Of a stretch of DNA of 64,000 nucleotides, positions 24,851-38,555 are shown piece by piece (positions within the stretch are counted from its first letter, which is position 1; each line of letters starts with the position of its first letter). The stretch covers positions 20,683,397 through 20,747,396 of the forward strand of contig CM075203.1 in assembly GCA_037577475.1 (NCBI GenBank), written 5' to 3'. Under the pieces are notes generated by a model. It saw only the letters and a list, made by a program, of their open reading frames with translations. It made no database searches and was not told the origin of the DNA. This stretch comes from Chaunax sp. Z400. Taxonomy: Eukaryota > Chordata > Actinopteri > Lophiiformes > Chaunacidae. Made by a program: the position numbers and the translations under genes.

Positions 24851-27800
24851 ACTAACAATCATCATGAGGCCAGAAACACATTTTTAGGTAAATGATAATA
24901 TTTCTATTTATCTGCTGGAGCCCATTTGATAAGATTTTGCCCCAACATCCCTTATCTGATACTAATTATGACTTAGGTGTCTGAAACCCATGACCACAAT
25001 GTTCATATTTTAGGTCATTGTGTCACTTGTGGATGGAATTATAGTGAAAATAAATTATTCTTTGCTTTGCCGGGTGACTCCAGTGGTGGAATTCGGCCCC
25101 CATAAAACCCAAAACATTTATGCTTCTTTAATTTTTTTTTTCTACTTGTATCATGTTATTTTTCATTTTGGATAAAGCCTGTAATGATTCATCAAATCCC
25201 TTTCTGGCAGCTACTGGACGATAGTGAGCCTCTCCTGATACAGGAGCAGAACGTTGACTGATATAGCAGCACTATGTGTGGGAGGGTTTGGGATGGGTCA
25301 ATTCCAAAACTAAAAATGAAAATGCATGAGTTCTTTGATTATCAAAGCTGCATAAGAAGGGCTGTCAAGCCTAAATAAAAATGGTTGCTTACAGCAGCTG
25401 TGTGGCATTTCAAGTCTAATTTTGGATGACATCACTGAGTGTATGAAAACAGGAAACAAACCGTTCATATTACAGGTGTCACTTTCAATTTGTCACATCA
25501 TGCATGTGAAAAAGAACTCGGTAGCAGAAGTTAATGTACATACAGAGGCGAGACATTCATTACAGCCTTCTTGTTATTTTGGCTCCAGGATGGATGTACT
25601 TTCACTTCTTCCATGCATAAAACAGCTTTAATGCTAAATGCAGTCTAAGAAACTGACGGTAACAATTATCAATATCTCCTAAAACAACACATCAGATCCT
25701 CTGACTTTCCCGTTAAACGTTCCTTAATGTTCCAGAAACATTGTAGGAGTGGTGAGAACCTTAAAGCACTCACAGGCATCAGGCGATGAGCAGGAAATGA
25801 GGTGGTGGGAGCAGAAAGGGTACTCCTAGATGAAAGAAGCTCAATGATAATAGAGCACACGGCAGGCCCAGAGATGATTAATACCACTCTCCTCTCCCAT
25901 TTGCTCTTCATTAACTCACTGTCTGCTATAATGGCTGAGGCTCAAATAAAAGGGGAGGGAAGACGAGAAGTTGGGGCAGGCCGTCATTAGAATGAACGAA
26001 GATGCAGTGCAAGAATAGGAGGAGGGAGGTTAGAACGGAGTCCTGATTAGTGAAGCACTTAAATACATCTTAATCAAGGCAAGTATTTCTCTTGTCCAGA
26101 CAATGGCAAAACACAGCACCATTTAGCATCACAATCTAGCCACTAAAAAAGTCTACTGGAGCTGCAGCTGGAGTTTCTTGTCTGTGTCACCTTGTTGAAT
26201 AAATATTATTTTTGACATGCATAGTAAAGCCAGAGCTTGTTAGGGCAAGCACCAAATGTCAAAACCGGAACCTCCAGTTTTTACATTTCTTGCTCCTCAC
26301 TAATCCGAGAGTGCCTCGAGGAGCAGGCAGAATCAGGTGCATTGGATAAAGAGAGAGTAAAGGTAGATACCAGTGGATGTGCATTTAGAGAGGCGTAACA
26401 CGTAGCTTTTCAGTTATGGTAAAACTCAGGCAGAGATAAAAGCATCCGGCATTATGAATCCCTTTCTATGTGTGCATAAGGGCTGAAAAAGATGGACACA
26501 TGCAATTCGATTTGGAGAGCTGCCGCAATGTATTTCAATCTATGTCAGCGCTAACCTTATAAATGGAAAACTATTGAACTGATAAAAAGGCTGGAAAAAA
26601 CATCCATCCGCTGAGACAGCACAGGAGCCGAGACTGATGGAGGGACACAGGAAGCTGTCGAGATCTCGTAATTATTCTGAAAAATTGAAAATAAAAGGTG
26701 AAAAAGGAATAGAAAAAAGAAGGTGAAAGAGATTCTGGGAGAATCTTATAAAGAAAAACAAAAAGCCATCATTTCTCCTTACCTTTTCTTGATATTCTAA
26801 GCCTTAACCCTTTGTGTTCATGTTTTTGTGTCTTACCCAATGGATTGCTACATGAAACTGTGTTCTTTTACATTTTCTCCACAGAACATGAGGTTTGCGT
26901 TGAGGAAATAATTCATTGCATCTTTTAGTAAATATTTAAAATAGACTTGAACACCACACGAGGGTTAAGCATTGACTTCCGGAGCAAAATATGTTATTCC
27001 TTGAAGCTATAAATTGACTTGAACACAACAATTACAGTATGCAGTGCTGCTAATGCCTGTAAGAGCTGTGTGTCCTCAGATCTGATCCATGTCGATATTT
27101 TATATTGTAAATGGGAACGTCATTATTTTTAGCAATACAGCAGCGTTCATATTTAATACCCTTCCGGCACTGTGTCACTCCCTTAAGTGCATCCCTTCAG
27201 CTCCAGTAGCATTGCAAAATGCATCATTATGTCATCAGTATCACTGCATGTAACTCTGTAGGACAGGATGAGCTCATAAGGAACCTGGATGGGAAGAAGG
27301 TGACTTTGAAAACTTTTGCTACGGTGACACAGAAACAGAAATGAAGACACACTGAAGACACAATGAGTAATGACAAATATTACCAATGTTCACAGGGAAC
27401 ATGGAGGCGAGGCAATAGTTCCATTAAGTATTGTGGCTACTGAATACAAGGACATTTACCGTGTACACCTCTTCAAGGTCAGGTCCTGAGAACGGAGAGC
27501 CAAGTTGGGTAAGCCCTCCTTACAGGCAGTCCTACCAGGTTCAGATTAGAGGTAGACCCAGTAATTGATTTGGTAATCAATCAGTACCAATAGGATGTAC
27601 TGTACAGCCTCCAACACTCAACATCTCAAGTGGAATTGCTGACTTCAGAGAAAATAAGATCTAAAAGATTTCTAAATCGCTCCTGCCTAATTTTAATGAT
27701 TAATTTGATCAGTTCCATCTTTATTAATTTCTTATTTAACCTTGAGTCTCTATATTCTGTGATTTATCCATTTACTTTGACTTATATGTTGAGTTCAGCA

Positions 27801-29584
27801 GGTTTTCCAGTTTCTTATAAAGTTGAAGAATGTTCATTTCCGTTGGTGTTGAATTAGTCTTGGAGGTAGGGGTGGGGGTGGGGGCTGATATGGCCTGTGG
27901 CTTTTAAAGGTCCACTATCAGTAGACCTCTTGTTCAGGTCTGGTCCAGGTTTATTACCACAAGACATGCATCTTTATGCCAATATGTCTGACAGCCAATG
28001 GATCCAAGCAGATTTCCTATTACTCAGGGTTACAAATATGGCAAGGTTCTATGGGCCAGTTTCCAAAATTTGGTCAAACTTATTGTCCCAATCTTTGATC
28101 CTGATCTAGTCTGGTACTAATCTGTGGTTGGATTTGGTCAGCAGGTCTCTGCATGGAAGTTCAAGTTCAACCAAACATCAGAAATAACTGGCTGCTCACT
28201 GCCTTTCACTCGCTGTCATCATCATTCATTTAAATTGTTGTTCATTGGTTTTTACTGCTCTGCTGCTCACTATATGGCTTGGGTAGATTCCAGTGTTTCC
28301 GGTATCCAGTCAGCTGAGTATATTTCTGGCTTATGTCAGCACTAAAGCAGTAACAGTACGCAGAGAGTCAGAAATAGATAAGGATTCATTTGGCTGACCA
28401 TTTTAAAAGAATGGCCCTTATGCCATTGCAGCAGGGTGGCTTCGAGCATCAGTGCCGTATACTTTATTTGATAGTACCTGACTGCAACAGGCTCTGAAAG
28501 ATCTTAGATGTGTGCTTTGAATTGGACAACATAAAAAAAGCAGGAGTATAGCTTTAGTCTTCTAAATGAAGGTAAGAAAAGCTACAAGAAAAATCTTTTA
28601 TGGGGAATATTATGCACATCTTTTTTACTGCAGCCAACAACCACGCAGAATTTCCACTGTGATGAATGACTGTGATGATTCTGACTGATTCCTCATGCAC
28701 ATGTTCCACTGCAGAGGCTGGCATTAGTGAAATGTCAAAATGGTTGTTGCACACAGCAATTTAATTAATTGAGTACATTAAATGTGTGGCTGTGAGCAAA
28801 AGATGAACTTGTTGCTTATGCACAGCTGTGGGAAGAATAAAACAGAAGAAATGTAGTGCAGCTCTCTTTCAGTTTCTAGACAAAAACACAGCAATGCATC
28901 TATGGACTGAGACTAAGTGCTGCCTCATATCTGTTTTGTAATGCACACTATCTTAGAAATACCAGGCGCAGGATTCAGACAAAATCAGGCACCGTTGCGG
29001 AAAATGACTCCCAATTATGTATCACTCCCCACTGAAATACCAAGCCCATACAAACAGGACTATTATTACTCCATCACCAGGGTCCAAGAAGGCTCTGGAG
29101 ACCAGAGTGAAATGACTGATGAAAATATGAGATTATGGGAGAATGAGGGAGAGAAAAAAAAGCAAGTGTGTGATTGGAAGAGAGGAGTGATGGAGCTGGT
29201 GGAATCTCATCCATCTTGTCCTTGCTGACTGATATAAGAGTGGGGGCTGCGGGCTGGTCGTCAGCTGCTGTGATGGATGAGAGATAAGTAGTGAAAAACA
29301 TGTAGATTCAAATGACGGCCATGCAAGCTAAGGTGTCCCAATATATGAGGACACAGCTTGGAAAAGTCCCGATCTTGAATGCTTCTAAAACATGGAGGTC
29401 ATGTCCAGTAGAGCATCCAATTATGGAGTGTTTAGAGGTCAAATGATTCACTTTGGTGTTACATGATGAGAAAGCAAACACAAAAATCGCCCTTGTATTT
29501 TTGTCATATTATTAACAGCCAAACATTCAGAAGGACAAAATCTGCTTCTGTATTATTATGTCCTGCACTTACAAGCTGAAAGGT
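24851..29584. other. Intronic sequence, no gene seen
   Basis: 25780-26060 and 26440-26600 are repeat-poor and hold TAAT-type motifs, so they are possible conserved non-coding DNA. A GGTGGGGGTGGGGG tract is near 27867-27882. Open frames, including 103 codons at 28917-29228, resemble nothing known. Confidence 0.5.
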
Positions 29585-29630
29585 TAAATAAATAAATAAT
29601 AATAATAAATAATAAATAAATAAAATAAAA
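29585..29630. repeat. (AATA)n / (AAT)n A-rich microsatellite
   Basis: Mixed TAAATAAATAAT units over about 46 bp. Confidence 0.9.
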
Positions 29631-30262
29631 CTCAATGCAGACCGCTATTAGGTTTAAAAGTAGGTTTATGATTTAGAATGGTGCTTTCATGAAGTAGCAG
29701 TAGTCCTAGTTTGACCTCACAGACTGGGACTAGATCTTAATTCCTCTGTCACTATCAAAATGTGCTGCCCTAAATGAACTTTGTGTAATCTAACATTATT
29801 TGATTTCCCATTGAAGTTAGACTATTCTACTGTTTGAATATCGATGCAGGTTAAAACTGATTTTTAAATAAAAGAAAGAGAGCATTCAGGTCCCACAGTG
29901 ATGTCTGAAGAAAGAGTTTTCTTCATGTCACATAAGCCATTTAGTTTTCATTTGGATATCTTTGTTTTTTGAGGCCTAAATATTTTTGACACATTACTGT
30001 AAGCTGCAGAGCAAAGCAAGTAGTCTGTGAAATGGTGAAAGGCTAAATTAGGGTGTGTGTACGTATGGTAGATGCAACACTGGGACAGAAATGCATTGGC
30101 GACTGATAGACAGACAAAACATATCACTTTGTACGGTTCATCTACTTGTTTATCGTGGTTGAAAATGAAAATAGAAGTTATTGCAATAATTTCATTTTCA
30201 CTAACATGCCAATCCTCAGAGAAACAACAGACAGGTGAAGGAACTGTCAGTGAGAGAGAGAC

Positions 30263-30264
<2 letters not shown>
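29631..30264. other. Intronic sequence, no gene seen
   Basis: Unique AT-rich sequence. The 131-codon minus frame at 29948-30343 owes a third of its length to the adjacent (AG)n run. Confidence 0.55.

Positions 30265-30312
<48 letters not shown>
30265..30312. repeat. (AG)n microsatellite
   Basis: 48 bp of perfect AG dinucleotides, a purine-only strand long enough to be triplex-prone. Confidence 0.98.
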
Positions 30313-30315
<3 letters not shown>

Positions 30316-30849
30316 TGCTCCCCTGCTGAGTGATTATTGTCAACGCTCTGATTAATAAATCTAAATAAATAATGCCTTGTTTGGTACGATAGTTTAGTTT
30401 TGTTTCATGATAACATCTATGTGTTATCAGTGCACTGCAGGCCCTGTGGAGTTCTGATGTGTCTCATGGCTCAAGATGCTGGATTCTACATTGCAGATAA
30501 TTCAACTGTTGATGCATTCATTAAAACATCCTTGCCTGGCAAACATCATTATCTTAAAACTACACAGTCTAAGTTTGTACAGCAGGATGTCTGTCCTAAA
30601 TTAGTCATTTCAGAGTCAGGCTACGATAAGCCTGATCACTTTTACATCATCAGACGTTAAGAGACTCCAAACAAACTTTCACAGTAAAGTCTCTTCACTA
30701 TTTACATTAAGAAAAGCTGCTTTTTAAAGCTTCAGAGGAAGATCATATACATAATCATAAATATAATAATATGTTCAACTGAATCTGATAAATTAAGTTG
30801 AGTGAAATCATTGGGAAAAAAGTGCAGTTAAAGTCTTAAATTAAAGACG
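30313..30849. other. Intronic sequence with an unidentified 86-codon frame
   Basis: 30400-30660 (plus) is open for 86 codons and ends ESGYDKPDHFYIIRR. Its composition is more protein-like than its neighbours, but I recognise no domain, see no convincing splice sites and do not call it a gene. Confidence 0.4.
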
Positions 30850-31222
30850 TATCAGCTGTACGCTAGTGGCTCCAGGCTACATTACCCTCTACTAATATAA
30901 CACAACCATATTTCCAAACAAACTGGTGACCTCTGCAGTTGCATTGTGGGTAATGTAGATGCCAGAGTTTCAATAAAGAGGAATGTGTGGGATAAAGAGG
31001 TGTTATCTCTAGTGCTGTTGCATCAATTCCTATCCTGTTTTTGTACATGGAAACCCTCCTTTGTGAGTCTGGTGTGAGTGCAATACGAATTAGGTCAAGT
31101 ACTCTTTTAACAAAGCTCTTCCACAGCCATGGGAGCCATTATACAACCATTTTCACAGGCTGCGTAGTGCTGAGCAGTATGAAACTGACCTTCATGGGTA
31201 AAAATCAGTGCATTGTCCCTTT
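30850..31222. mobile_element. Probable MITE fragment ending CATTGTCCCTTTA
   Basis: GCATTGTGGGTAATGTAGAT (30941-30960) and the end CAGTGCATTGTCCCTTTA (31205-31222) resemble one common fish non-autonomous element. The matching left end (TAAAGGGACAATG) was not found, so the copy is truncated or divergent. Confidence 0.4.
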
Positions 31223-34200
31223 AACAGTTGGCATGACAATAATCATGATCAAAAAGGAGCTCATGAATATCAGTTGGATAAGTAGAATATGAATATGAAA
31301 TAACAGTGCATAATCTTAAGTGTACTAACCAATATATTTTACCATAGAAAGGCAGTGATATTCCAGAAATACATCAGTGTATAAACTGTCAGCACACATG
31401 AACACACTTACATTTCACTCCAGGTGTCTGTTTCTCCCCCGATACTCCAGACATACTGTTCACATAGTTAGAAACCCAATAACTTACTGTGTGCCTATCT
31501 TTCTATATGTAGCCCTATGACGACCAGTTTAGTGAGTACCATCCTTCTTGCCCATTGCATGTTTGCACAGGCACCTGCTCTATGCAAGCCAAAACAGAAC
31601 CATTATAAAATCAATAACAGTAAATTATAACTCAATATATGTGATATAAACCAACAGTTTTGGAACAGTTCCAGGTGAGAAGCTGCATGTTCACTTTTCG
31701 TCCTAAAAGCTGAACTTCAGTTCACTGGAATAGCAACCTTGGTACATTTTTACCGGTGGCAGTGATTTTGTCTCCAACAACTTTCCTTTGTTACTGAGGA
31801 CCTTGTACACATGAGGCCTGGACTCTTTGCTTCAGCCAACACATGTTACTCATCTAAAGATTATTCTAAATGCTCTGCTGGTGGTTAGTTCTCTACATTA
31901 TGCTAGTGTTGGACTCGTTCCACTGTCTAATGAAGCTCTAGTGAAAGTTCAGTCAGGAAGACTAAACCTTTACACACTCTAGCTATTCTGTATTTTTCAT
32001 TCACACTTTACATCTTATTTTCCATGTCTGGGCCGTCAATAGTTATCAGCTGTTCTCATCAGCCGGTCACATCTATCTAATAGCACAGAGACACACCTTC
32101 ATTGTCAGCCTATCATGTTGCTGCTGTCTTTTTAAATATGACTCTTTCTGTTCCTCCTGTTCTTTCATGTGGCTGTTTTGACCACCCTCCACCTCCCCAT
32201 CACCGCCCAGTCTTCAAAGATTCACTAACTCCATCATTCATCAGTGACTGAAATAAAGGCAGCTCGTAAGCTTTGGAAAACTTTACTTCTCTACTTTACT
32301 ACTATTAGATCATCCAGTTCACTTGGATATTGAGTAAAAAGTAGCATTTTATGATGAATTATGTAATAGTGTAATTTATTCATCGACAATTTCCAGAGTG
32401 AATAAGAGCTCCTGACAAAGTTTTACTATTTTTATACTAGGAGCATCAAGTCCAATTTTAGTTAGTCCACCTCAGCTGTAATTTGTTTGTTGCTACTTGT
32501 CAAATGTTAGCATGTTAACACATAAAGCTAAGAATAAGTTTGATTCTTCTTGAAGAGCTGTTAGCATGACTGCAGATGCTTATTTAGTTGCTTTGTTGTT
32601 TGATCTTATATCTGTTTAAATTCTATTTTATTGTTTTGCTACCAAAGCCCATGTTCAATGTATTAAATGTATTTAAATTTCTATTTATCTGATTGTTGTG
32701 GTTGTCAACACACACCTCAGAAGACATTGGGATATGCAGTGTGAGCTGCTCAGCATGCCCAGGAGGCTCACTGTGCTACGAAATCATTGAAAAGAGTGCA
32801 CTTGTCAATATATACAGCTTATCAGTTATTATTAGGAGTAGTAATAGTATATTGGGACGTTTTCAGTCAGTTGTGCTTGTTTCCATCACAGAGCATTATT
32901 CCCACCCTAAACCTGCAGAGCTGAGGATACAGACTGACATCTACAGCGTGGGAACATCCGCCTGTGTTTCTTTGTTCATCTCATCTGCTGCTCTGTCAGG
33001 AGGCTGTATGCTCCTTCCCTGCAGTGAGTTACACCCCCAACTGCATGCATCTAAGTGTGTGTCTGTGGTGTGACAGGCTTCAGTAACTGCACTCTAATTA
33101 CTGACAAGAGAGTCTAAGTTCCAGGAAGCCTAGTAACCTTGTTAGGTTAAATAATTTGTCTTCATCAGCAAGAAAGACTCGGAGAGTCCCAATAGGCACT
33201 GGCTTGACTCAATCAATTATAGCAGCCTAATTTGGTTAGATTAGACCCATGCATCTCGCACAGGTAGCATTTAGAGGAACTATCATAGAGCTGCTGACCC
33301 AGTTAGAGTGGAGTCGTCTGTGGCTATGGACATTCTGCTGCTTTCCCACTCGCTGGTCATTATTGAACTGAAAATAATCTTTCAATTACTAATGAAAAGG
33401 CCAATTGTTCAATCAGATGTGCAAACACACAGCAGTTACCAAGCAGCTTTATCAGTCACTTCATGTTTCTGTCCAGCCAATAAAGGTAAGCTCAGTATTC
33501 ACTCTCTATATAAATAATAATATCTGTCTGTCATTGCTAATGCTTCCCTGTGTTCACCTGCTTTTGTCTATCTGCAGTTTGCATGTCATTATTTACCATT
33601 ACATTAAAATCCAGAGTGTTACTGCCAGACTTAAATAAATGTCACAGGTGTGAGTTGATACTCCAGAGTTAATTAATGCCTTTACTGTCATATTGTGTAA
33701 CTGCAAAACTAACTATTATCTAATGGTAGCTAATGGGATATTAATTGTTTGTTTTACCTTGAAAATGCTCTAATGTTCCTTTGGATTGTTGCTATAAATT
33801 GAGTTTTCAGTTGCTTAAGTGACAAGAGGTGAAAAATGATTCCCCGTGTTCATAGACATTGCAGTATGACATTAGAGCTTCAGACAAAAATAGCCATTGT
33901 TTGAATATGGTCTATAGAAAGAGGTGTACGGCTATAAATTAATTTAAATCTGTTACACAATAGAAAAGGTCAAGGGGACATATGGAGAGATGGTTCATCA
34001 AGTCCTCAATCAAGAGTTAAATGAATATACCACTGCAACAAAGGAACAGATTGCTCCTTGAACATTAGCAGAGGGTCTTTTTGTGCTCAGCTGATGATGA
34101 TCACAGAAGAAAAGTGAATTTCAAATTGCTCATACAACACTAAAGCAGATGTGTGCAGGATGTGAAGTCAAACTGTGGAATAATTTCAAGATTTTTCTCC

Positions 34201-35654
34201 TCCCCACTTCTTCAGTCATGGAACATTTATTGCTTTGTTACTGTTAACGGCTGATAATTCATATGAAATATTGAGTTAGAAGTGTAAAGTAGAGTGATTG
34301 AATAACAGAAATCCTGGCTAAAACTTGCACTTATTGACAGTGATCAAGCATGGTCATTAGGATAATGAATATTTGCATCTGCTTCTGTAATGGCCACTTT
34401 ACTATCAGAAAGACCAGCATCAGCAGATGCCCTGAAAACCTCTGTCAGCTGAGCCCTAAATCCCACAAGACACAAGACTGCAGAGCTTCCTCCCTCGGGA
34501 TGTCATTACCAGCTCTTTGAGACAGGATCCACCAAAGGGAGGAAGAGAGGGAGAAGGTTTCAAACAACTTGTAAGGGCTGCACAGCATCGGACAGAATCC
34601 AGCTAAGGTCGCAGGAGATTTCCTGATTCATTTTGAGATTTCAACATGCAAAAATCAAAACTCCTCTATGGATTAAGAAAATGGAATATTCTCCATGTGG
34701 CAATTTTACCCGTAGTTTTTGAAGTGTTTTCTTTCAACGCTCTGATTACCATTTGTAAAGAAAAGATGGAGGCAGTCCTTTTCCCTCTGCCTGCAAGTGT
34801 GTGCTGGTAGATAGCCGCAAAACTAACTATGACCCACTTCCTTATGAATTATGCTGCCATCAGTTGCTGCACACTCCCAATGTGCACACCGGTCATCATT
34901 CTCCTTTACTCAAATACGCCAGAATACAATATCTGTGCACACACTCCTCTAAACTAATCCCTGCAAACAGGCCAAAAAAACAGAAAAAGGATCCATCATA
35001 TACAGAAATCACATTCTGATCAAGAACATGCAGCTGACTGAAGTTTATCTGGGAGGATATACAGAACAGATATATGTATCTGATCTAAATATGCACCGTT
35101 TTAGGCTGGACTGTTCAATGCAAATAATAAGATGTATGGGTTATTCATGTTCCTGCCATCTAAAGTACTTCCTGTAGATAAACATCAGTGTTACACATCA
35201 GGTTATTTCAGATCGAAATCAGAGTAGCACTCAGAGCGCCTATCTCCACTTAAGTTGAACAATCCTACACGTCGTGGATCCACCAGATCACCATCCCTAC
35301 CACAAATCAAAGTAAATCACACTCATCTGGATATATGTCTAAACTGTAGGAGACGACTCTAAACCACATTAGGTTAGCTGGTAGTTGTAGTTTCTAACCC
35401 TATTTGTTACCGTGTAGCGGTTAATTAAAGACAAACCCTATAAATACATATTTGGAAACAGCAGATCTGGATTATTTCCTGGATCTGCACCACACACACT
35501 ACCCACGCTCATAGATATGTCATATCATTAGGAATTAAGATAGAATTCCTGAGAAATTAGATAAAATGTCTTAAATGTCCTATCTTGTCAAGGAAAGTCC
35601 TAATAGATTCCTTGATCCGCCTCTCTACCTGGATTAGCACAAAATGTAAGTGGG
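31223..35654. other. Intronic sequence, no gene seen; one candidate regulatory stretch
   Basis: 34330-34460 contains an octamer ATTTGCAT (34371-34378) beside CATTAGGATAATGA in repeat-free DNA. The 126-codon frame at 32693-33073 (plus) begins at a non-ATG codon and has no recognisable domain. The rest is unique, AT-rich and non-coding. Confidence 0.5.
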
Positions 35655-35912
35655 CTCTTGTCTGATACCTGCCCCATCCTCCTGCCAGTTTTGTGCAAAT
35701 CAGTTCAATGTGTTTTTGTGTATGTTTTAAAATGCTCTTGCAATACTAAGAAAATTAAATATAGATTGGATCCAGGTCCTGATTTGGATCTACACAAAAA
35801 ACGTAATGGATTTATCCCTGGCCCCAGCCCTACCCTCACACATTATGTAAAATCTGGTTTGTAAAACCTGTCAAGAAATCCCGCTGACTGAGAAACAAAC
35901 AAACAAACCAAC
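35655..35912 (-). repeat. Dispersed repeat family copy D
   Basis: In minus orientation it carries CCATCCTCCTGCCAG, AAATCAGTTCAATGTGTTTT and GGATCCAGGTCCTGATTTGG, ending in an AAACAAACAAACAAACC run at about 35895-35909. It seems to be two overlapping truncated versions of the family. Confidence 0.55.
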
Positions 35913-38069
35913 GTATACAGCTCTGTGCCATAGCATCAATGAGCCACTGTTACACTGTAACATGTCATTATCCTTAATTACCATGCATATGCACAGGGTT
36001 TTATCTCAAAGACATCATCCTGCTTCCACAATGACTGACTGGAGCTCCAAATGAGCATGAATCCACTCTGCTGTACAAAGAAAAAGTGCATTATGAGCAA
36101 TTTTTTGCAAGATTCAGCGTTTTGCCCCAGTCAAAGGTGCAGACTCCTCTTCAATCTGTTAGTATCGTTATTCTACTGTCGCATTTTCTGGAGATATTGG
36201 TATTTTATTTTGGACTATCTGCAAAAATGTACAGTGAAACCAAGGCAAACTGCAGTAACTGCACCTACTAGAACTTACTTACTTACTTAATACTTTATTG
36301 TCAGACAAGTCTGGAAATTGTCTTGCATCTCAGCCTCTCCAGCAATGAAAGGTCTCCTATTTCCTCAAGTAGGCGTACAAATTTGAATGACTATTTAGTA
36401 ACTGACCTCCCAATACATTAAAAAACTAGCTGACATTACTGCCACAAATGCTTGGTTACTGAATCGGGTTATTATATGACTGTATGATTTTACTGCAGTA
36501 AGACAAAGGCAAAGTGCAGTATCTACTGTAAAGCTGCCAAAGTCAAAGGTCTGAGGGTCAGCCGACAATATGCTTGTAATCAACTTCACCCTGATCTAAT
36601 CAATCATACCCTGGGTATGTAAATATAATTTAATACTTACACAAAGAGCTGTTCTTTCGCAGATACTGCACTTTGGCTTTGTAGGGCAGGATGTTTGAAA
36701 GCAGTCGCCAACAAATGCAGTATTTCCTCCTGTGTGAGTAATCTTTACTAGGATACAGTGACAGAAAGTGAGTCTTAAAAAAAACAATATGGAAATACAC
36801 ATTTGTGAGCATTTATTTAAAGAATGATGTCTTTAGTTGAAGCCAATCGGCTTAAAGAAGAGGCCTGACAGATTTAGTGGGGATGACAGAATATGGACGG
36901 AGGAACACTTTGTTTTGTTCACTTGATGAGATTTGTTGACAATTAGGAAAGTACTGAAAAACAACCTCTGTCTCATTTAATTTTAACTCATTATTTCTGA
37001 AACAAAATGGACCAATTTAATGAATTCTGTCTTGTCATGCCATGTTTTAGATTTGTATGATTCTGCGTAATTAAGGGAGAAGGACAAATCCTCTATAAGC
37101 AGGACACACTAAATAAATGAGTCTGCTAGTGCAGTTAGTGTGTTAGAAGTTAATGTTAAGAGGAAATCTTGACATGAATTTCAACATAAAACACTAAACA
37201 TGTTCCCAAGAATGAAATCCTAAAAGCCTAGAACAATATTACTTTAATAAGCATTGTTTTCCATTAATTATCCAGACTATGGCAACCCGTCAGTTTCATA
37301 ATGAACAGAAATTACAGTAACACTTCTCAATAGCATTAATGATCTTCAAAGTTGTTTTTATTTTTTCAGCTGTCACACGTCTCTCTCTCTCTCTTTGAGT
37401 GGAGCTGAGTGGCCTCGTAGGCCTCTGCCTCCACCTCCTGTCAAATCGGGTGTCAATGATATGTCAGTGGTGTCACTGTTTACAACTCTGATGGGAGGAT
37501 GAATCAGATCTATCCTTCTGGTCATGAAAAGAGAGAAAAAATGAAATGAAAATGAATTACAAGAACAGCAACCGGATAACTCTGCAAAACTGATGTCAGT
37601 AAATTACAGTAACATTACGTCGATGTGCTGGCTAACAGTGCTGCCTCACTAAACTCAGACTACATCTGTTTGTCTGCCTTTTTCTTCCAGAGCGCTCCTT
37701 TGTGATTTAGTGTCTCACAAAACTGAGACCAAAATGCATTTATTTATTATTAATTATTATTATTTAATTAAATGCCAACAAACAACACTATTCAGAATCT
37801 GCAGCTGGGTGAAGAAAACTGCTGTGTTGCATATGTGCATGCACTAAATGAGATGTGTGCCTTCCAGCAGCAACCGGTCCCAAAAATATCTGAGCATGAT
37901 GACATTCCTCATAAACGCATGCACAAAAAACAAGAAAAAGACCTACGATGATCTAGTGACTCAGTCAATGATGTATTATTCTGGTCTAATTGAAGATTGA
38001 AGACAGCAATAGAATAACACTGACTATTGACTACAGCTGATAATATTGAGGTTATATTTTCACCCATGT
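35913..38069. other. Intronic sequence, no gene seen
   Basis: (CTTA)4 at about 36276-36290, followed by ACTTTATTGTCAGACAAGTC and AATTGTCTTGCATC, resembles the end of a fish retroposon. A short CT run is at 37380-37394 and an ATT-rich patch at 37738-37770. No exon is seen. Confidence 0.5.
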
Positions 38070-38440
38070 TGGTTAGTTTGATGGTTGGTTTGTCAGCAGA
38101 GTTACACAAAGACTTCTGAACAGATTTCCAGTAAACTTGGAGGGAGGATTGGTCCTGGACCAGAATAGACCCCATTACATTTTGGTGTGGATCCAGATGA
38201 AGGGGCAGATCTTGGATTTTTTTCTCTCACTTTCTTAACATCGTGCCATAGGGAATTTTTAGACATTGTCTTTAATCCCTAAGGGGAATAATGCATGGAA
38301 ATAATTAAGGATTGGTTTATTGAGTGTGTGCAATTTGGTGCAGATGCAAATAAAAAGTCTGGTTCCTTTTGCACACTCACTGTGTGCGTCCTATGCAAAC
38401 CAATTTGGGAGGAACTTCTACTCAGGCTTCAAGGTCAAGA
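38070..38440 (+). repeat. Dispersed repeat family copy E
   Basis: GTTGGTTTGTCAGCAGAGTT near 38084, GTGTGGATCCAGATGAAGGG near 38181 and GAGTGTGTGCAATTTGGTGC near 38323 are the diagnostic segments, in plus orientation. Confidence 0.7.
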
Positions 38441-38457
38441 ATGCAATTTGACTTGAA

Positions 38458-38555
38458 AAGTTGTGATAGAAAATGATAGAATGATGTCACAATTTTGAAG
38501 AATTTGAAGTTATGATAGAAAGTGATGGAATGATGTCACAATTTTGAAGAATTGT
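38458..38555. repeat. Two-copy 49-bp tandem duplication
   Basis: AAGTTGTGATAGAAAATGAT... (38458-38506) is followed directly by AAGTTATGATAGAAAGTGAT... (38507-38555). The units differ at only a few positions. Confidence 0.9.

Noticed and set aside
32693..33073. 126-codon plus-strand frame
   Set aside because: It begins at a non-ATG codon, has no domain, no flanking splice signals and no coding-like bias.
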